Part shown: in pieces, positions 9,295-17,325 of the stretch
Numbering within the stretch: the first letter of the stretch is position 1
How the letters are laid out: every line of letters starts with the position of its first letter
From: an uncultured Treponema sp.
Lineage (GTDB): Bacteria > Spirochaetota > Spirochaetia > Treponematales > Treponemataceae
Direction of reading: 5' to 3'
Length of the DNA stretch: 64,000 nt
Assembly (NCBI RefSeq): GCF_934725225.1
Contig: NZ_CAKVAM010000002.1
Coordinates: forward strand, 369,881-433,880
The notes under the pieces: model-generated
What the model saw: only the letters and a program-made list of their open reading frames with translations
Databases searched by the model: none
Told to the model about the DNA's origin: nothing
Made by a program: the position numbers and the translations under genes

Positions 9295-9637
9295 GGTCCT
9301 CCTTTTCATCTTCTTCCCAAATCTTGCCAAATAGCAGCTTCATTGCGGCATCGGCTTTTTCAAGGTCAGAATCATTTAGTTTTTTCAGGTTTCGCTGAAT
9401 AGAATTTAATTTTATGTTTGTATCCTTAAAGTTGAAGTTTCCTAAAAGCTCGTCAGTTGAAACTTCAAAAAATTTTGCAAGCCTCAATAACGCATCCTGC
9501 CGCGGAACAGTGCCGTTGTTTTCCCACATATTGACACGACTTTTTGTTACTCCAACAGCATTTGCGAGCTGCTCCATTGTAAGATTTTTTCCCTCCCTTA
9601 ACTTTCTTACTTTTTCTTTGAAAAAAGTGTTACCCAT
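9281..9637 (-). CDS. XRE-family transcriptional repressor paired with ImmA-like protease
   Basis: 118 residues. Residues 7-62 form a Cro/CI-type helix-turn-helix ('LTMEQLANAVGVTKSRVNMWENN'), followed by a helical tail with many Lys and Asp/Glu. It is the first gene of a two-gene operon with the protease. A strong promoter (9748-9776) lies ~110 bases upstream and a TTGTACAA palindrome at 9716-9723 sits just inside the transcript, a good position for autorepression. The probable model is DNA binding by this protein and relief by proteolysis. Confidence 0.85.
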   Translation of the reverse strand: MGNTFFKEKVRKLREGKNLTMEQLANAVGVTKSRVNMWENNGTVPRQDALLRLAKFFEVSTDELLGNFNFKDTNIKLNSIQRNLKKLNDSDLEKADAAMKLLFGKIWEEDEKEDHGDL

Positions 9638-9747
9638 TAATATTTCACCCTTGCACTTTATGCGTGCTCTTTAATTAAAAAACTCTGTATTCCTTTTTGA
9701 AAAATTCTTTTGTATTTGTACAATTAAAAAGAACTTTTGATATGATA

Positions 9748-9776
9748 AATATAACTGTGAAAAAGTAGTTTGTCAA
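9748..9776 (-). promoter_or_regulatory. Consensus sigma-70 promoter of the XRE-ImmA operon
   Basis: On the minus strand TTGACA (9771-9776), a 17-base spacer, and TATATT (9748-9753). The predicted start near 9741 gives a ~100-base leader that contains the palindrome TTGTACAA at 9716-9723. Confidence 0.8.
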
Positions 9777-9836
9777 GCGTTTTAAATGTTTTTATGCAAA
9801 ATAATTGTACTTTTTATTTTGCTTTTTATATTTAAA

Positions 9837-9941
9837 TCCGCGACGCGGATCTGTACAAGTCCGCATGGCGGATATGGCTACGTCCGTGCCACGGATATGT
9901 ACGTGTCCGCTATGCGGATGTGTTAATGTCCGCGACACGGA
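9837..9941. repeat. Five-unit, 23-bp-period array of 13-bp palindromes
   Basis: Units at 9837-9849, 9860-9872, 9883-9895, 9906-9918 and 9929-9941. Each reads TCCG-N5-CGGA, with spacers of exactly 10 bases (consensus TNTGTACANG). The fifth and ninth positions pair in four of five units: C/G in three and T/A in unit three, a compensatory change; unit five has C/A. The array lies upstream of the XRE-ImmA promoter and downstream of the next XRE gene. It is too short in unit and spacer for CRISPR. It may be a multi-site operator or a string of small RNA hairpins. Confidence 0.85.
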
Positions 9942-10034
9942 CTAAAATGGAGTTTATTTGTGAAAAAGTTTATAGCATCTAAATATGGTAAAAATATTGA
10001 AAAGATAACTTGATTTTTTTTGTTTATCAAAAAT

Positions 10035-10349
10035 CTATTTTATCTTAATAAATTCCTCATGAATTTTCTTTACAATAGAAGAAGTGATGTTTTGTTCCAA
10101 TAATGACAAATTTGTTTTTTCTTGGTTAGTGGCAGCAATATTTTCCTCAAAAAGTTGCTTGTAGGAAATATTCAGTGCTGCCGCGATGTTTTGGACAACT
10201 TCCAGCGAGGCGGATTTTCTTCCAAGTTCAATTTGCGTCATAAAAGGAACTGAAATTCCTGATTTTTCCGCCAAATCCGCTTGAGTCCAGCCAAATTCTT
10301 TTCTTATTTTTCTAATGTTGTTTCCTAAAACCAAAAGAATATCTGTCAT
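10035..10349 (-). CDS. XRE-family transcriptional regulator, divergent from the polysaccharide operon
   Basis: 104 residues with a helix-turn-helix at about 9-62 ('WTQADLAEKSGISVPFMTQIELGRKSASLEVVQNIAAALN') and a helical tail that may dimerise. It is transcribed away from the 10438 operon across an 88-base gap that contains the operon promoter and repeated AGCAAT boxes. That arrangement suggests it controls both itself and the operon. There is no clear Shine-Dalgarno; CATAAT ends 7 bases before the ATG, so a leaderless transcript is possible. Confidence 0.85.
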   Translation of the reverse strand: MTDILLVLGNNIRKIRKEFGWTQADLAEKSGISVPFMTQIELGRKSASLEVVQNIAAALNISYKQLFEENIAATNQEKTNLSLLEQNITSSIVKKIHEEFIKIK

Positions 10350-10361
10350 TAAAATTATTAT

Positions 10362-10422
10362 GTTGCTATCAGCAATACTTGAAAATTATCCAAAAGCAAT
10401 TTATAATATTGAAAATAGCAAT
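10362..10422 (+). promoter_or_regulatory. Promoter of the polysaccharide operon with three AGCAAT boxes
   Basis: TTGAAA (10379-10384), a 17-base spacer and TATAAT (10402-10407) point into the operon. AGCAAT occurs at 10371, 10395 and 10417, spaced 24 and 22 bases, about two helical turns. The outermost copies form an inverted pair TTGCTAT (10362-10368) / ATAGCAA (10415-10421) around the promoter. This is the expected geometry for repression by the divergent XRE protein, although that is inferred. Confidence 0.65.
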
Positions 10423-10437
10423 ATTTAGGAGAAGACT

Positions 10438-10878
10438 TTGACCCGCCACGCCATTCTCTGCGGCTCAGCCCCGGACGGATTCACGCAGAAAAAAATAAAC
10501 GAGATGCACGATTTTCTCACAAGTGAAGCAGGCGGCTTCTGGGCGGAAAAAGAGATTGTGATTTTCCCGAACGGCGTGAGCGAGGCGATGCTTTCTTTTG
10601 TGCTTGAGCGGCTCAAAGCGGACAAAACTGAACAAATTCTTCTATATATATGCACTTTGTCGCCGGTTTCGGATGAAGATAAGTCCGTGTGGCTTGGTGG
10701 AGAGGAAGTTAGAAAAAGCGTGATAGAGGATTTTGGAAATTGCGGCGGGATTGAAACGCAGGTGGTTTACGACTGCGGAAGGGAAGTTGTGAGCGATGAA
10801 GAGATGGAAAAGGAAGAAAAAATTCTTGAAAGCAAAATAACTTCACTTTCATTTGCAAAAGAGGAGAAGAAAAATTGA
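10438..10878 (+). CDS. Protein of unknown function, first gene of the polysaccharide operon
   Basis: 146 residues from TTG 10438, supported by AGGAGA upstream. The sequence begins 'HAILCGSAPDGFTQKKINEMHDFL' across two segments, then 'EIVIFPNGVSEAMLSFVLERL' and 'EQILLYICTLSPV'. The order of a beta-strand, an alpha/beta hairpin and a second hydrophobic strand recalls a caspase-like fold, but the catalytic His-Gly and Cys are not seen. It is GC-richer than the downstream SIR2 gene and overlaps the cytidylyltransferase start by 4 bases, so it is likely a native operon member. The family assignment is open. Confidence 0.55.
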   Translation: MTRHAILCGSAPDGFTQKKINEMHDFLTSEAGGFWAEKEIVIFPNGVSEAMLSFVLERLKADKTEQILLYICTLSPVSDEDKSVWLGGEEVRKSVIEDFGNCGGIETQVVYDCGREVVSDEEMEKEEKILESKITSLSFAKEEKKN

Positions 10879-11270
10879 AACGCATAATAACTTACGGAAC
10901 ATTTGACCTGCTCCATTACGGACACATAAATCTTCTGCGCCGGGCTAAGGCTTTGGGCGACTATCTCGTGGTGGGGCTTTCAACTGACGAGTTCAACTGG
11001 AACTCAAAGCACAAGAAATGCTATTTCAGCTATGAAAAGCGCAGGCAGCTTCTTGAGGCGATCCGTTATGTTGACCTGGTTATCCCCGAGGAGAACTGGG
11101 AGCAGAAGAAAAGCGATGTTGACCTTTATAAAATCGACACGTTTGTTATCGGCGATGACTGGAAGGGCAAGTTTGATTTCTTGAAAGAGCAGTGCGAGGT
11201 TGTCTATCTTGAGCGCACTCCTGAAATTTCTACAACGCAGATAAAGCGGGATTTGGAGAATAGGAGATGA
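10875..11270 (+). CDS. tagD: Glycerol-3-phosphate cytidylyltransferase (TagD-like)
   Basis: 131 residues, the size of TagD. It has the nucleotidyltransferase signature 'GTFDLLHYGHINLLRRA' with the HxGH motif, and the C-terminal 'RTPEISTTQIK' that matches the RTxGISTT motif of the family. The enzyme makes CDP-glycerol from CTP and glycerol-3-phosphate. Two CDP-glycerol transferase-like genes lie downstream in the same operon, at 13618 and 18742, which supports a glycerol-phosphate decorated surface glycan. Teichoic acids are not expected in a spirochaete, so the product is more likely a modified outer-surface polysaccharide. Confidence 0.9.
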   Translation: MKRIITYGTFDLLHYGHINLLRRAKALGDYLVVGLSTDEFNWNSKHKKCYFSYEKRRQLLEAIRYVDLVIPEENWEQKKSDVDLYKIDTFVIGDDWKGKFDFLKEQCEVVYLERTPEISTTQIKRDLENRR

Positions 11271-11274
11271 GTTT

Positions 11275-13617
11275 ATGAATATAGAGAATGAGAATACATT
11301 AAAAAAAGCTTTGGAAAAAGGAATAAACTTATTCTGTGGTGCAGGTTTTTCTGTTGAGGCTAAAAATTTTGAAGATAGAAAATTACCTTGCGGAGATGGT
11401 TTGTTATTAGTTCTAAAAGAAAGATTTAATAGCATATCAGAATATGGTGATTTGATAAAAGCTTGTACTTTTTTGCAATTAACAGAAAATGAAGCATTTC
11501 ACAGTTTTATTACAGAATATTTTAAGGTAAAGTCATTTGAGGATTGTTATAATGAATTATTAAAACTGCCTCTAAAAAATATTTTTACAACAAATGTTGA
11601 TAATTTATGGTTTAAAATTTTTTCTAATGCAGAAAGTGGATCATTGAATAACATTGCAAACAATGGTTCTGTTTATGGTAAAAATCGACATTCAGGTATT
11701 ATTGACTATTATGCACTTCATGGATGTGTTGAAAACCCTAAAGCAGCTTATATTTTTTCTAAAATTGATTTAGCTACGGCTTTTATTGATGGGGCAAATT
11801 CATGGGAATCGTTAAGCAAAGAAACGGAATCATTTCCAATCATTTTCTGGGGGTGGAATTTTGCTGATCCTGCACCATTGCAGGTCATGTATAAAAAGAA
11901 GAATAATATTAACAATAACCAAAATAAATGGTTTTTGTTATATGGTGATAATGTAAAGAAAGAAGACGAAGATATATTAAGAGCATTAGGATTTAATATA
12001 ATAAAAGGCTCAACAAAAGAATTTTTGGAATATATTAAAAAATTTAATATAGAAAATAAAAAGGAAAAGAGCGATTCGTATTCTTTTGATATTGATGATA
12101 AAAAATATTGCATTCCAAATAAAAAAGATATTGTTTCTGTTCCTATAGATATATTCTTTTCAGAGTATTCTACAAGATGGAGTCATATTTATTCAAATTT
12201 TATAGTAAAAACTCATCATTATAGAGATGTTTCAAATATTATAGATAGTGGTAGAAATTGTTTTGTAATAGGCATTAGAGGGTGTGGAAAGACTACTCTT
12301 ATGATGCAATTATTGAAAGATTTTGATTCAAAAAGAAAAAAGCACTTTCTTATTGAACCTACTGTTTTTGATGTAAAAGAATATTTAAGAGTTATAGGGA
12401 ATAATAATGTTTTGCTTTTTGTAGACGGAGCTTTTCAGGATTCGAATGCTTTGTCATTATTGTTGCAACATAAAAATATACAATTAGTGGCGTTTGAACG
12501 TGATTTTGATTATGAGAGCCAATTTCATAAGATTGAACTATATGGCTTGAAAATTATTGATATTACAGAAATATCAAAATCAGATGCACAAGAAATTTTA
12601 AATTCCATACCAAAATTTCTTTTACAGAAAAAAATAGGTACAAAACCTATTGAATTTGATCCGACTATTCCAAATTTATTTGCTGGAAATGTAAAAAGTA
12701 TCAATTTTAAGTTTTTTAATAAATTTTATTCAGAAGATAAAGATGCTGCAGAAGTGTTTTTGCTTGTTTGTTATGTCCATTCTTGTGGAGTGCCATGTTC
12801 TTTTGATATGGTTTATTCATTTCTAGGTGATGATAAATATTCTTGGCAAGATATGCTTGATATAGTAGAGCGTTCTGGAAATCTTATAAAAACAGATGTT
12901 TCTGCATTCAAAGCCTATGATATTTTACAAGATTATTATTCCTGCCGTTCTAGATTTTTCGCAGAAAAAATTTTAGAAAAACTTGGAAATTATAATGGAG
13001 ATATTTTAGGAAAAGTTTTGAAAAGATTTGTTAGGAAAGTTGCTATTAGTAAAATTTGTAATTATGTGAAATTTAAGAAACGTTGCATTGATGCTGATTT
13101 AATTTATAAAACATTTAAAAATGTATCAGAAGGTATTGAATTCTACAATTTATGGCTTGAAAAAGATGGAAATGAATATGTTTATCAACAAGAAGCATTA
13201 TATCTTTCAAAGAACAAAAAATATCAAGATGCTTTTCTTTGCATAGATATGGCGAAAAGTATTTCTTCGTATAATCCTTTTGCAGTGCAAAGTACTTATG
13301 CCCAGATTTGGTTTGACAGTAATTATGATAAGAATGATAAAAAAGTATTGAAAAAAGCTTTGGAACTGCTTGAAGAATGTTGTTGTAATGATAAAAAAAC
13401 TCGCGGTATTCATTTTATCCATTATGTAATTAGAGTTTGTAAATTTTTTACTAAATATGGCTTTTCTGAGTCAAAAAGTATTATCGATTCAGCACTTAGA
13501 TATATAAATATTGGATTAAATCCTGAAAATTTTGAATTGAGCAATTATCACAAGAATCTTTTAAAAAAATATAAAGATAAATTTGCAAAAATTAAAGATG
13601 GAGTTGACTTAAATTAA
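11275..13617 (+). CDS. SIR2-like/STAND NTPase, probable antiphage defence protein (Avs-like)
   Basis: 780 residues. The N-terminus carries SIR2-like NADase features: 'LFCGAGFSVEA', 'IFTTNVDNLW', 'YALHG' and 'FWGWNFADPAPL'. A P-loop ATPase follows, with Walker A GIRGCGKTT at 333-341 and Walker B 'VLLFVDGA'. The C-terminal ~300 residues are helical and TPR-like, as in STAND sensors. SIR2-STAND proteins (Avs5 type) deplete NAD when they sense a phage protein. The gene begins 4 bases after tagD and its stop directly abuts the next ATG, so it is transcribed with the polysaccharide genes. Its codon use is far more AT-rich than tagD, a sign of transfer. Confidence 0.8.
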   Translation: MNIENENTLKKALEKGINLFCGAGFSVEAKNFEDRKLPCGDGLLLVLKERFNSISEYGDLIKACTFLQLTENEAFHSFITEYFKVKSFEDCYNELLKLPLKNIFTTNVDNLWFKIFSNAESGSLNNIANNGSVYGKNRHSGIIDYYALHGCVENPKAAYIFSKIDLATAFIDGANSWESLSKETESFPIIFWGWNFADPAPLQVMYKKKNNINNNQNKWFLLYGDNVKKEDEDILRALGFNIIKGSTKEFLEYIKKFNIENKKEKSDSYSFDIDDKKYCIPNKKDIVSVPIDIFFSEYSTRWSHIYSNFIVKTHHYRDVSNIIDSGRNCFVIGIRGCGKTTLMMQLLKDFDSKRKKHFLIEPTVFDVKEYLRVIGNNNVLLFVDGAFQDSNALSLLLQHKNIQLVAFERDFDYESQFHKIELYGLKIIDITEISKSDAQEILNSIPKFLLQKKIGTKPIEFDPTIPNLFAGNVKSINFKFFNKFYSEDKDAAEVFLLVCYVHSCGVPCSFDMVYSFLGDDKYSWQDMLDIVERSGNLIKTDVSAFKAYDILQDYYSCRSRFFAEKILEKLGNYNGDILGKVLKRFVRKVAISKICNYVKFKKRCIDADLIYKTFKNVSEGIEFYNLWLEKDGNEYVYQQEALYLSKNKKYQDAFLCIDMAKSISSYNPFAVQSTYAQIWFDSNYDKNDKKVLKKALELLEECCCNDKKTRGIHFIHYVIRVCKFFTKYGFSESKSIIDSALRYINIGLNPENFELSNYHKNLLKKYKDKFAKIKDGVDLN

Positions 13618-14796
13618 ATGAAAAAAAATATAAAAAAAGAGATAACTTTTATTTGTACAGATAAATTGGAACATCAGTGTGAAGAACCTATTGCAGATGA
13701 AGCAATGAAGCGAGGTTATAAAATTAATTTTTCTGATGATGTTTTAAAAAAATGTGAAATCGGGTTTTATTGCCAACATTTAAATTTTCCTAAAAATAGC
13801 AAATTTTCTTGTGTTATGCTGCACGATTTGGGACAGCAACATGGCGAATGGCCTGTTATGTGGAAAAATGAATTTTGGAATGATTTTAATTTGGGGTTCC
13901 TTCCGAGCAAAGAATGGGCTGATATGTGGCATAATGCAAGTTGCTATGATTTTGTTCGTCCGAAAAATGGCTGTTATTTTGTTGGTTGGCCTAAATCGGA
14001 TGATATTAAGAAAAAAGTTTTTATAGATGAATGTGAAGAAATAATAGCACGCTATGGTATAAATAAGAATAAAAAGACTGTTTTGTATGCTCCAAGTTGG
14101 GAATGGGATGGCAGACAACTTGAAATGATTGATGTCTGTAAGGAGCTTGATGTCAATTTGATTATAAAACAATTTCCATGGAATCCAAAAACTTTTAAAT
14201 TTCAATATGACATTTGTAATGAAATGGCAGAGAAGTCAAAGAATATTCCAAATGTTTTTGTTCTTGATACTTCTATAAATATATTCAATGCAATCAATTT
14301 ATGTGATGTCCTTGTTTCTGAAGAAAGTTCAACTTTATATGAAGCAATGCTTATGGATAAACCTGTTGTTGCAGTTACCGATTGGCTTGTCCCTGATGAT
14401 TTTCCACCTCGGTTTCCAGATTTTCCTTATGATTTTGCAGTCAAATGTAAAAAAGCGGAATTGAAAGAAACTGTAGAAAATGTTCTGTCTGATAAAAGTT
14501 ATATTTTGGCTATAAAGAATTATAGACAGAATAATTTTCCTCAATTAGGAAATTCAGCAAAAAACATTATGGATGTAATAGATAAAGTTCTTGAAGGAAA
14601 AGAAGAAAATCCTCTCAGAATTCATGAATTGCCATTAATAGAAACTCCGCTTGAATTCAAGAAGTCTGTTAAAAAAAGAAAATCTCTAATGAAAAAAGTT
14701 TGGGTAAAACTTCGTTTTGTAGACAACAGTAAAATTTTGACTATCTTATATAACTTCCTTCGTTCAATAAAGCATAGTTTTCAGAAAAGAGGTTAA
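13618..14796 (+). CDS. CDP-glycerol glycerophosphotransferase-like protein
   Basis: 392 residues without a clear membrane segment. The C-terminal half has the TagB/TagF-like pattern: 'TVLYAPSWEWDG', 'NLIIKQFPWNP', 'DVLVSEESSTLYEAMLMDKPVVAV'. The usual 'D.SS..YE' nucleotide-sugar motif is present as 'SEESSTLYE'. Such enzymes add glycerol-phosphate (or another polyol phosphate) from the CDP-activated form. With tagD upstream, CDP-glycerol is a plausible donor. It follows the SIR2-STAND gene with no gap (TAAATG) and shares its AT-rich codon use, so the two may have arrived together. Confidence 0.7.
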   Translation: MKKNIKKEITFICTDKLEHQCEEPIADEAMKRGYKINFSDDVLKKCEIGFYCQHLNFPKNSKFSCVMLHDLGQQHGEWPVMWKNEFWNDFNLGFLPSKEWADMWHNASCYDFVRPKNGCYFVGWPKSDDIKKKVFIDECEEIIARYGINKNKKTVLYAPSWEWDGRQLEMIDVCKELDVNLIIKQFPWNPKTFKFQYDICNEMAEKSKNIPNVFVLDTSINIFNAINLCDVLVSEESSTLYEAMLMDKPVVAVTDWLVPDDFPPRFPDFPYDFAVKCKKAELKETVENVLSDKSYILAIKNYRQNNFPQLGNSAKNIMDVIDKVLEGKEENPLRIHELPLIETPLEFKKSVKKRKSLMKKVWVKLRFVDNSKILTILYNFLRSIKHSFQKRG

Positions 14797-14801
14797 GACT
14801 T

Positions 14802-16256
14802 GTGTCAAAATCAATAAAACTGAATGCTTTCTATAAAAGTGTTCTGAGTGTGCTTAATATAATTTTTCCTCTTGTAACTGCTCCTTATGTGGCGCGTGTT
14901 CTTTCTGTAGGCGGATTCACAGAATACAACAAGGCTATAAGCATTATCGGTTGGTTTTCACCTTTTGCGGTTTTTGGCGTTTACACTTACGGAATGAGGA
15001 CTGTAAGCCAGATTAAAAATGACAAAAAGAAAGTTTCCGTGCTTTTTACAAAACTGTTTGCATTTAATATTTTTACATCTGTGCTTGTAACGGCTGTGTA
15101 TGTGATTATGGTTTTGCTTGTTCCGTCTTTTTTGAAATACAGGAATATTTATCTGATTCTTGCAAGCCAGATATTTTTTGTATGCTTTGCAATCGACTAC
15201 GTAAACGAGGCGTTTGAAAGCTATGGTTTTATTCTTGTAAAGACCTTTTTGTGCCGTTTTTTATATGTTGTAAGCGTTTTTGTTTTTGTGCGGAAAAGTG
15301 ATGGCATTTTTGTTTATGTTTTTCTGACAAGTCTTTCTTTGATACTGAACAATATTTTTACATTTTTTTATGCAAAGTCAAAGATAAAGTTTTCAAGAAT
15401 ATGTTTTAAGGATTTGACATCTCTTTTTAAACCATTGTCAGTTGTGTTTTTGCTTGTGAATTCAAGCATGCTTTACACGATTTTTGACCGTTTTATGTTA
15501 GTGTGGTTTTCTGATGCTCTGAGTCTTACTTATTACAATGTTTCCCAGACAATTATCCTTGCAGTTGTGAATGTTACGACATCTGTTCTGCTGGTGAGTA
15601 TTCCGCGTCTTTCGTTTTACTGGGCGGAAGGCAAAAAGGATGAATATTATTCTCTGCTGGAAAAAAGCTCATCTTCTTTTATGGCACTGCATACTCCTTG
15701 CTGCATAGGAATGGCGACTCTTTCATTTGAGGTTTTCTATATTTACGCAGGTTCAAAATATCTGTCAGGTTCGATTGCCTTGTGTCTGTTTTCTGTCCGC
15801 TATTATTTTAGCGCGTTTGACATGATTCTTGCCAAGCAGGTACTTCTTGCGACTGGCAACGAGAAAATCCTTACGAAAATTTATTACTCCGCAGGCATTT
15901 TCAATATCTTGTGCAAAGTTGTGCTAGTTCTGCTCAATAAACTTACTCCGGAGCTTTGCATTATAACAACCGCATCTTCTGACATTCTGGTTGTTTTTCT
16001 GCAGATTCTGTTCATAAGAAAACTGGGATTCAAGTTTTCAATATTTTCAAAAAATAATTTCAAATATCTGATGACAAGTATTCTTTTTATTCCTATTGTT
16101 CTTTTGATTCAACATTTAATTCCATTTGAAGGAATAAAATATATAACTTTTCGTACAATTTTATCAATAATTGTTTGTACTTTATTATATATGTTAATGA
16201 TGTTTATTACAAAAGATGACTTTATATATTCTATTTTAAAGAGGTCTCGAAAATGA
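14802..16256 (+). CDS. Polysaccharide flippase (Wzx/MATE-like)
   Basis: 484 residues from GTG 14802, with AAGAGG upstream. About twelve hydrophobic segments and the N-terminal signature 'NIIFPLVTAPYVARVLSVGGF' identify a polysaccharide transporter of the Wzx/RfbX type. It moves lipid-linked repeat units across the inner membrane. A Wzy-like polymerase at 19987 completes a Wzx/Wzy-type pathway. The last ~180 bases become markedly more AT-rich than the rest. Its stop overlaps the acyltransferase start (ATGA). Confidence 0.9.
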   Translation: MSKSIKLNAFYKSVLSVLNIIFPLVTAPYVARVLSVGGFTEYNKAISIIGWFSPFAVFGVYTYGMRTVSQIKNDKKKVSVLFTKLFAFNIFTSVLVTAVYVIMVLLVPSFLKYRNIYLILASQIFFVCFAIDYVNEAFESYGFILVKTFLCRFLYVVSVFVFVRKSDGIFVYVFLTSLSLILNNIFTFFYAKSKIKFSRICFKDLTSLFKPLSVVFLLVNSSMLYTIFDRFMLVWFSDALSLTYYNVSQTIILAVVNVTTSVLLVSIPRLSFYWAEGKKDEYYSLLEKSSSSFMALHTPCCIGMATLSFEVFYIYAGSKYLSGSIALCLFSVRYYFSAFDMILAKQVLLATGNEKILTKIYYSAGIFNILCKVVLVLLNKLTPELCIITTASSDILVVFLQILFIRKLGFKFSIFSKNNFKYLMTSILFIPIVLLIQHLIPFEGIKYITFRTILSIIVCTLLYMLMMFITKDDFIYSILKRSRK

Positions 16257-16495
16257 AAAAAAATTATATTGTAGAATTTTTAAGATTTTTCTTTGCTGTG
16301 TTTATCATATTGTATCATTATTATTCATATGTTTTAAAAGGTTCTGTGTCTCCAAAGTTATTTATGCATGCTTATGTAGGTGATGAATTCTTTTTTATGA
16401 TAAGTGGATTTTTCTTAGCAAATTCAATAATTAAGAAATTAAATGTTTTACCTACGGAAAATTCTACAGTTGTTGCAGGGGGGGGTACTTGTTAA
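16253..16495 (+). CDS. Acyltransferase-3 family protein, N-terminal fragment (phase OFF)
   Basis: 80 residues with the typical start of an acyltransferase-3/OafA-type membrane protein: 'IVEFLRFFFAVFIILYHYY' and 'DEFFFMISGFFLANSI'. Translation runs through a G8 tract and stops 10 bases later at TAA 16493-16495. The rest of the protein continues in another frame from 16489. One additional G would join both parts into about 357 residues. The full enzyme would acetylate or otherwise acylate the polysaccharide. I read this as a contingency gene in its OFF state and not as simple decay, because both halves are intact. Confidence 0.85.
   Translation: MKKNYIVEFLRFFFAVFIILYHYYSYVLKGSVSPKLFMHAYVGDEFFFMISGFFLANSIIKKLNVLPTENSTVVAGGGTC
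16478..16485 (+). repeat. G8 homopolymer, probable phase-variation tract
   Basis: Eight G inside the acyltransferase-3 coding sequence in an otherwise AT-rich gene. G8 leads to a stop at 16493. G9 (or G6) gives an open frame through Y-L-L-T-R-I into the C-terminal part. Slippage of such tracts switches surface-modification genes in many host-associated bacteria. Confidence 0.85.
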
Positions 16496-17325
16496 CTCGA
16501 ATTAAAGGTATTGCTCTTCCATACTATATAAGTTGGCTTTTTGCATTTGTTTGTGCACATTTACCATTTGGATTAAAAGATTTTGCTCGAGATTTATCTA
16601 ATAGTCTTTATGAACTTTTGTTTATTGATATGGCAGGATATAAAGTCGGTTATTATGTTAATGAACCGGCATGGTATGTTTCTGCTTTATTTATGAATAT
16701 ATTGATTTTTGCTCCTCTTGCTGAAAGATTTGGAAAAAAATATTTTGAACGGATCGCTCCGGTTGTTGCTCTGTTTTTATATGGTCTACTTTCATTGAAC
16801 ACTCCTAATCTTTATGCTCCTCACACGGTAATGTATGGTTTTATTTATAAAGGTATGATTCGCTGTGCCGCCGGCGTTAATGCAGGTTTTGCTATTTACG
16901 GACTTTTTAAGAATGGAAAATTTTTAGAGTTTATAAGGCAGCACAAAAAAACAAAGATATTCATAGAATTTCTAAGCTTTACAATAATTGTTGCGTATAT
17001 GATTTTTCCTATATACAAGTTTGAAGCTGCTCGTGATTATGCAGTGGTGATTTTGATTTTTGTATTCCTAACAACTATTTTGTGTTCAACTTCTGTTCTG
17101 GAAAAAAAATTGCAAAAATGTCCTGTCGTTTTGTGGCTTGGCCGCTTTAGCGTATACTTGTATTTTTCTCAGTGTATAATTTATACACATAAGGAACTTT
17201 TGCACAATTGGAATATTTCTAATTTTATAAAACTACCTATTTGGGTTGTATTGTGTTTTTCTGTTGCTTTTGCTGTGTATGGTTTTGCAAGCTTGTTTAA
17301 ATTTATTAGGAAATTTGTAAGATGA
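16489..17325 (+). CDS. Acyltransferase-3 family protein, C-terminal part (out of frame with its start)
   Basis: This frame holds the remaining ~278 residues of the acyltransferase, with about eight membrane segments, starting at 'RIKGIALPYYISWLFAF', the expected continuation of the family. The nominal TTG at 16489 lacks a ribosome site and probably is not a true start. Its stop overlaps the start of the HEPN-like gene (ATGA, 17322-17325), so translation of that gene may depend on this frame being read. Confidence 0.8.
   Translation: MLTRIKGIALPYYISWLFAFVCAHLPFGLKDFARDLSNSLYELLFIDMAGYKVGYYVNEPAWYVSALFMNILIFAPLAERFGKKYFERIAPVVALFLYGLLSLNTPNLYAPHTVMYGFIYKGMIRCAAGVNAGFAIYGLFKNGKFLEFIRQHKKTKIFIEFLSFTIIVAYMIFPIYKFEAARDYAVVILIFVFLTTILCSTSVLEKKLQKCPVVLWLGRFSVYLYFSQCIIYTHKELLHNWNISNFIKLPIWVVLCFSVAFAVYGFASLFKFIRKFVR

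Noticed and set aside
9837..9941. CRISPR array
   Set aside because: Units are 13-bp palindromes with 10-bp spacers, far too short, and no cas genes are present.
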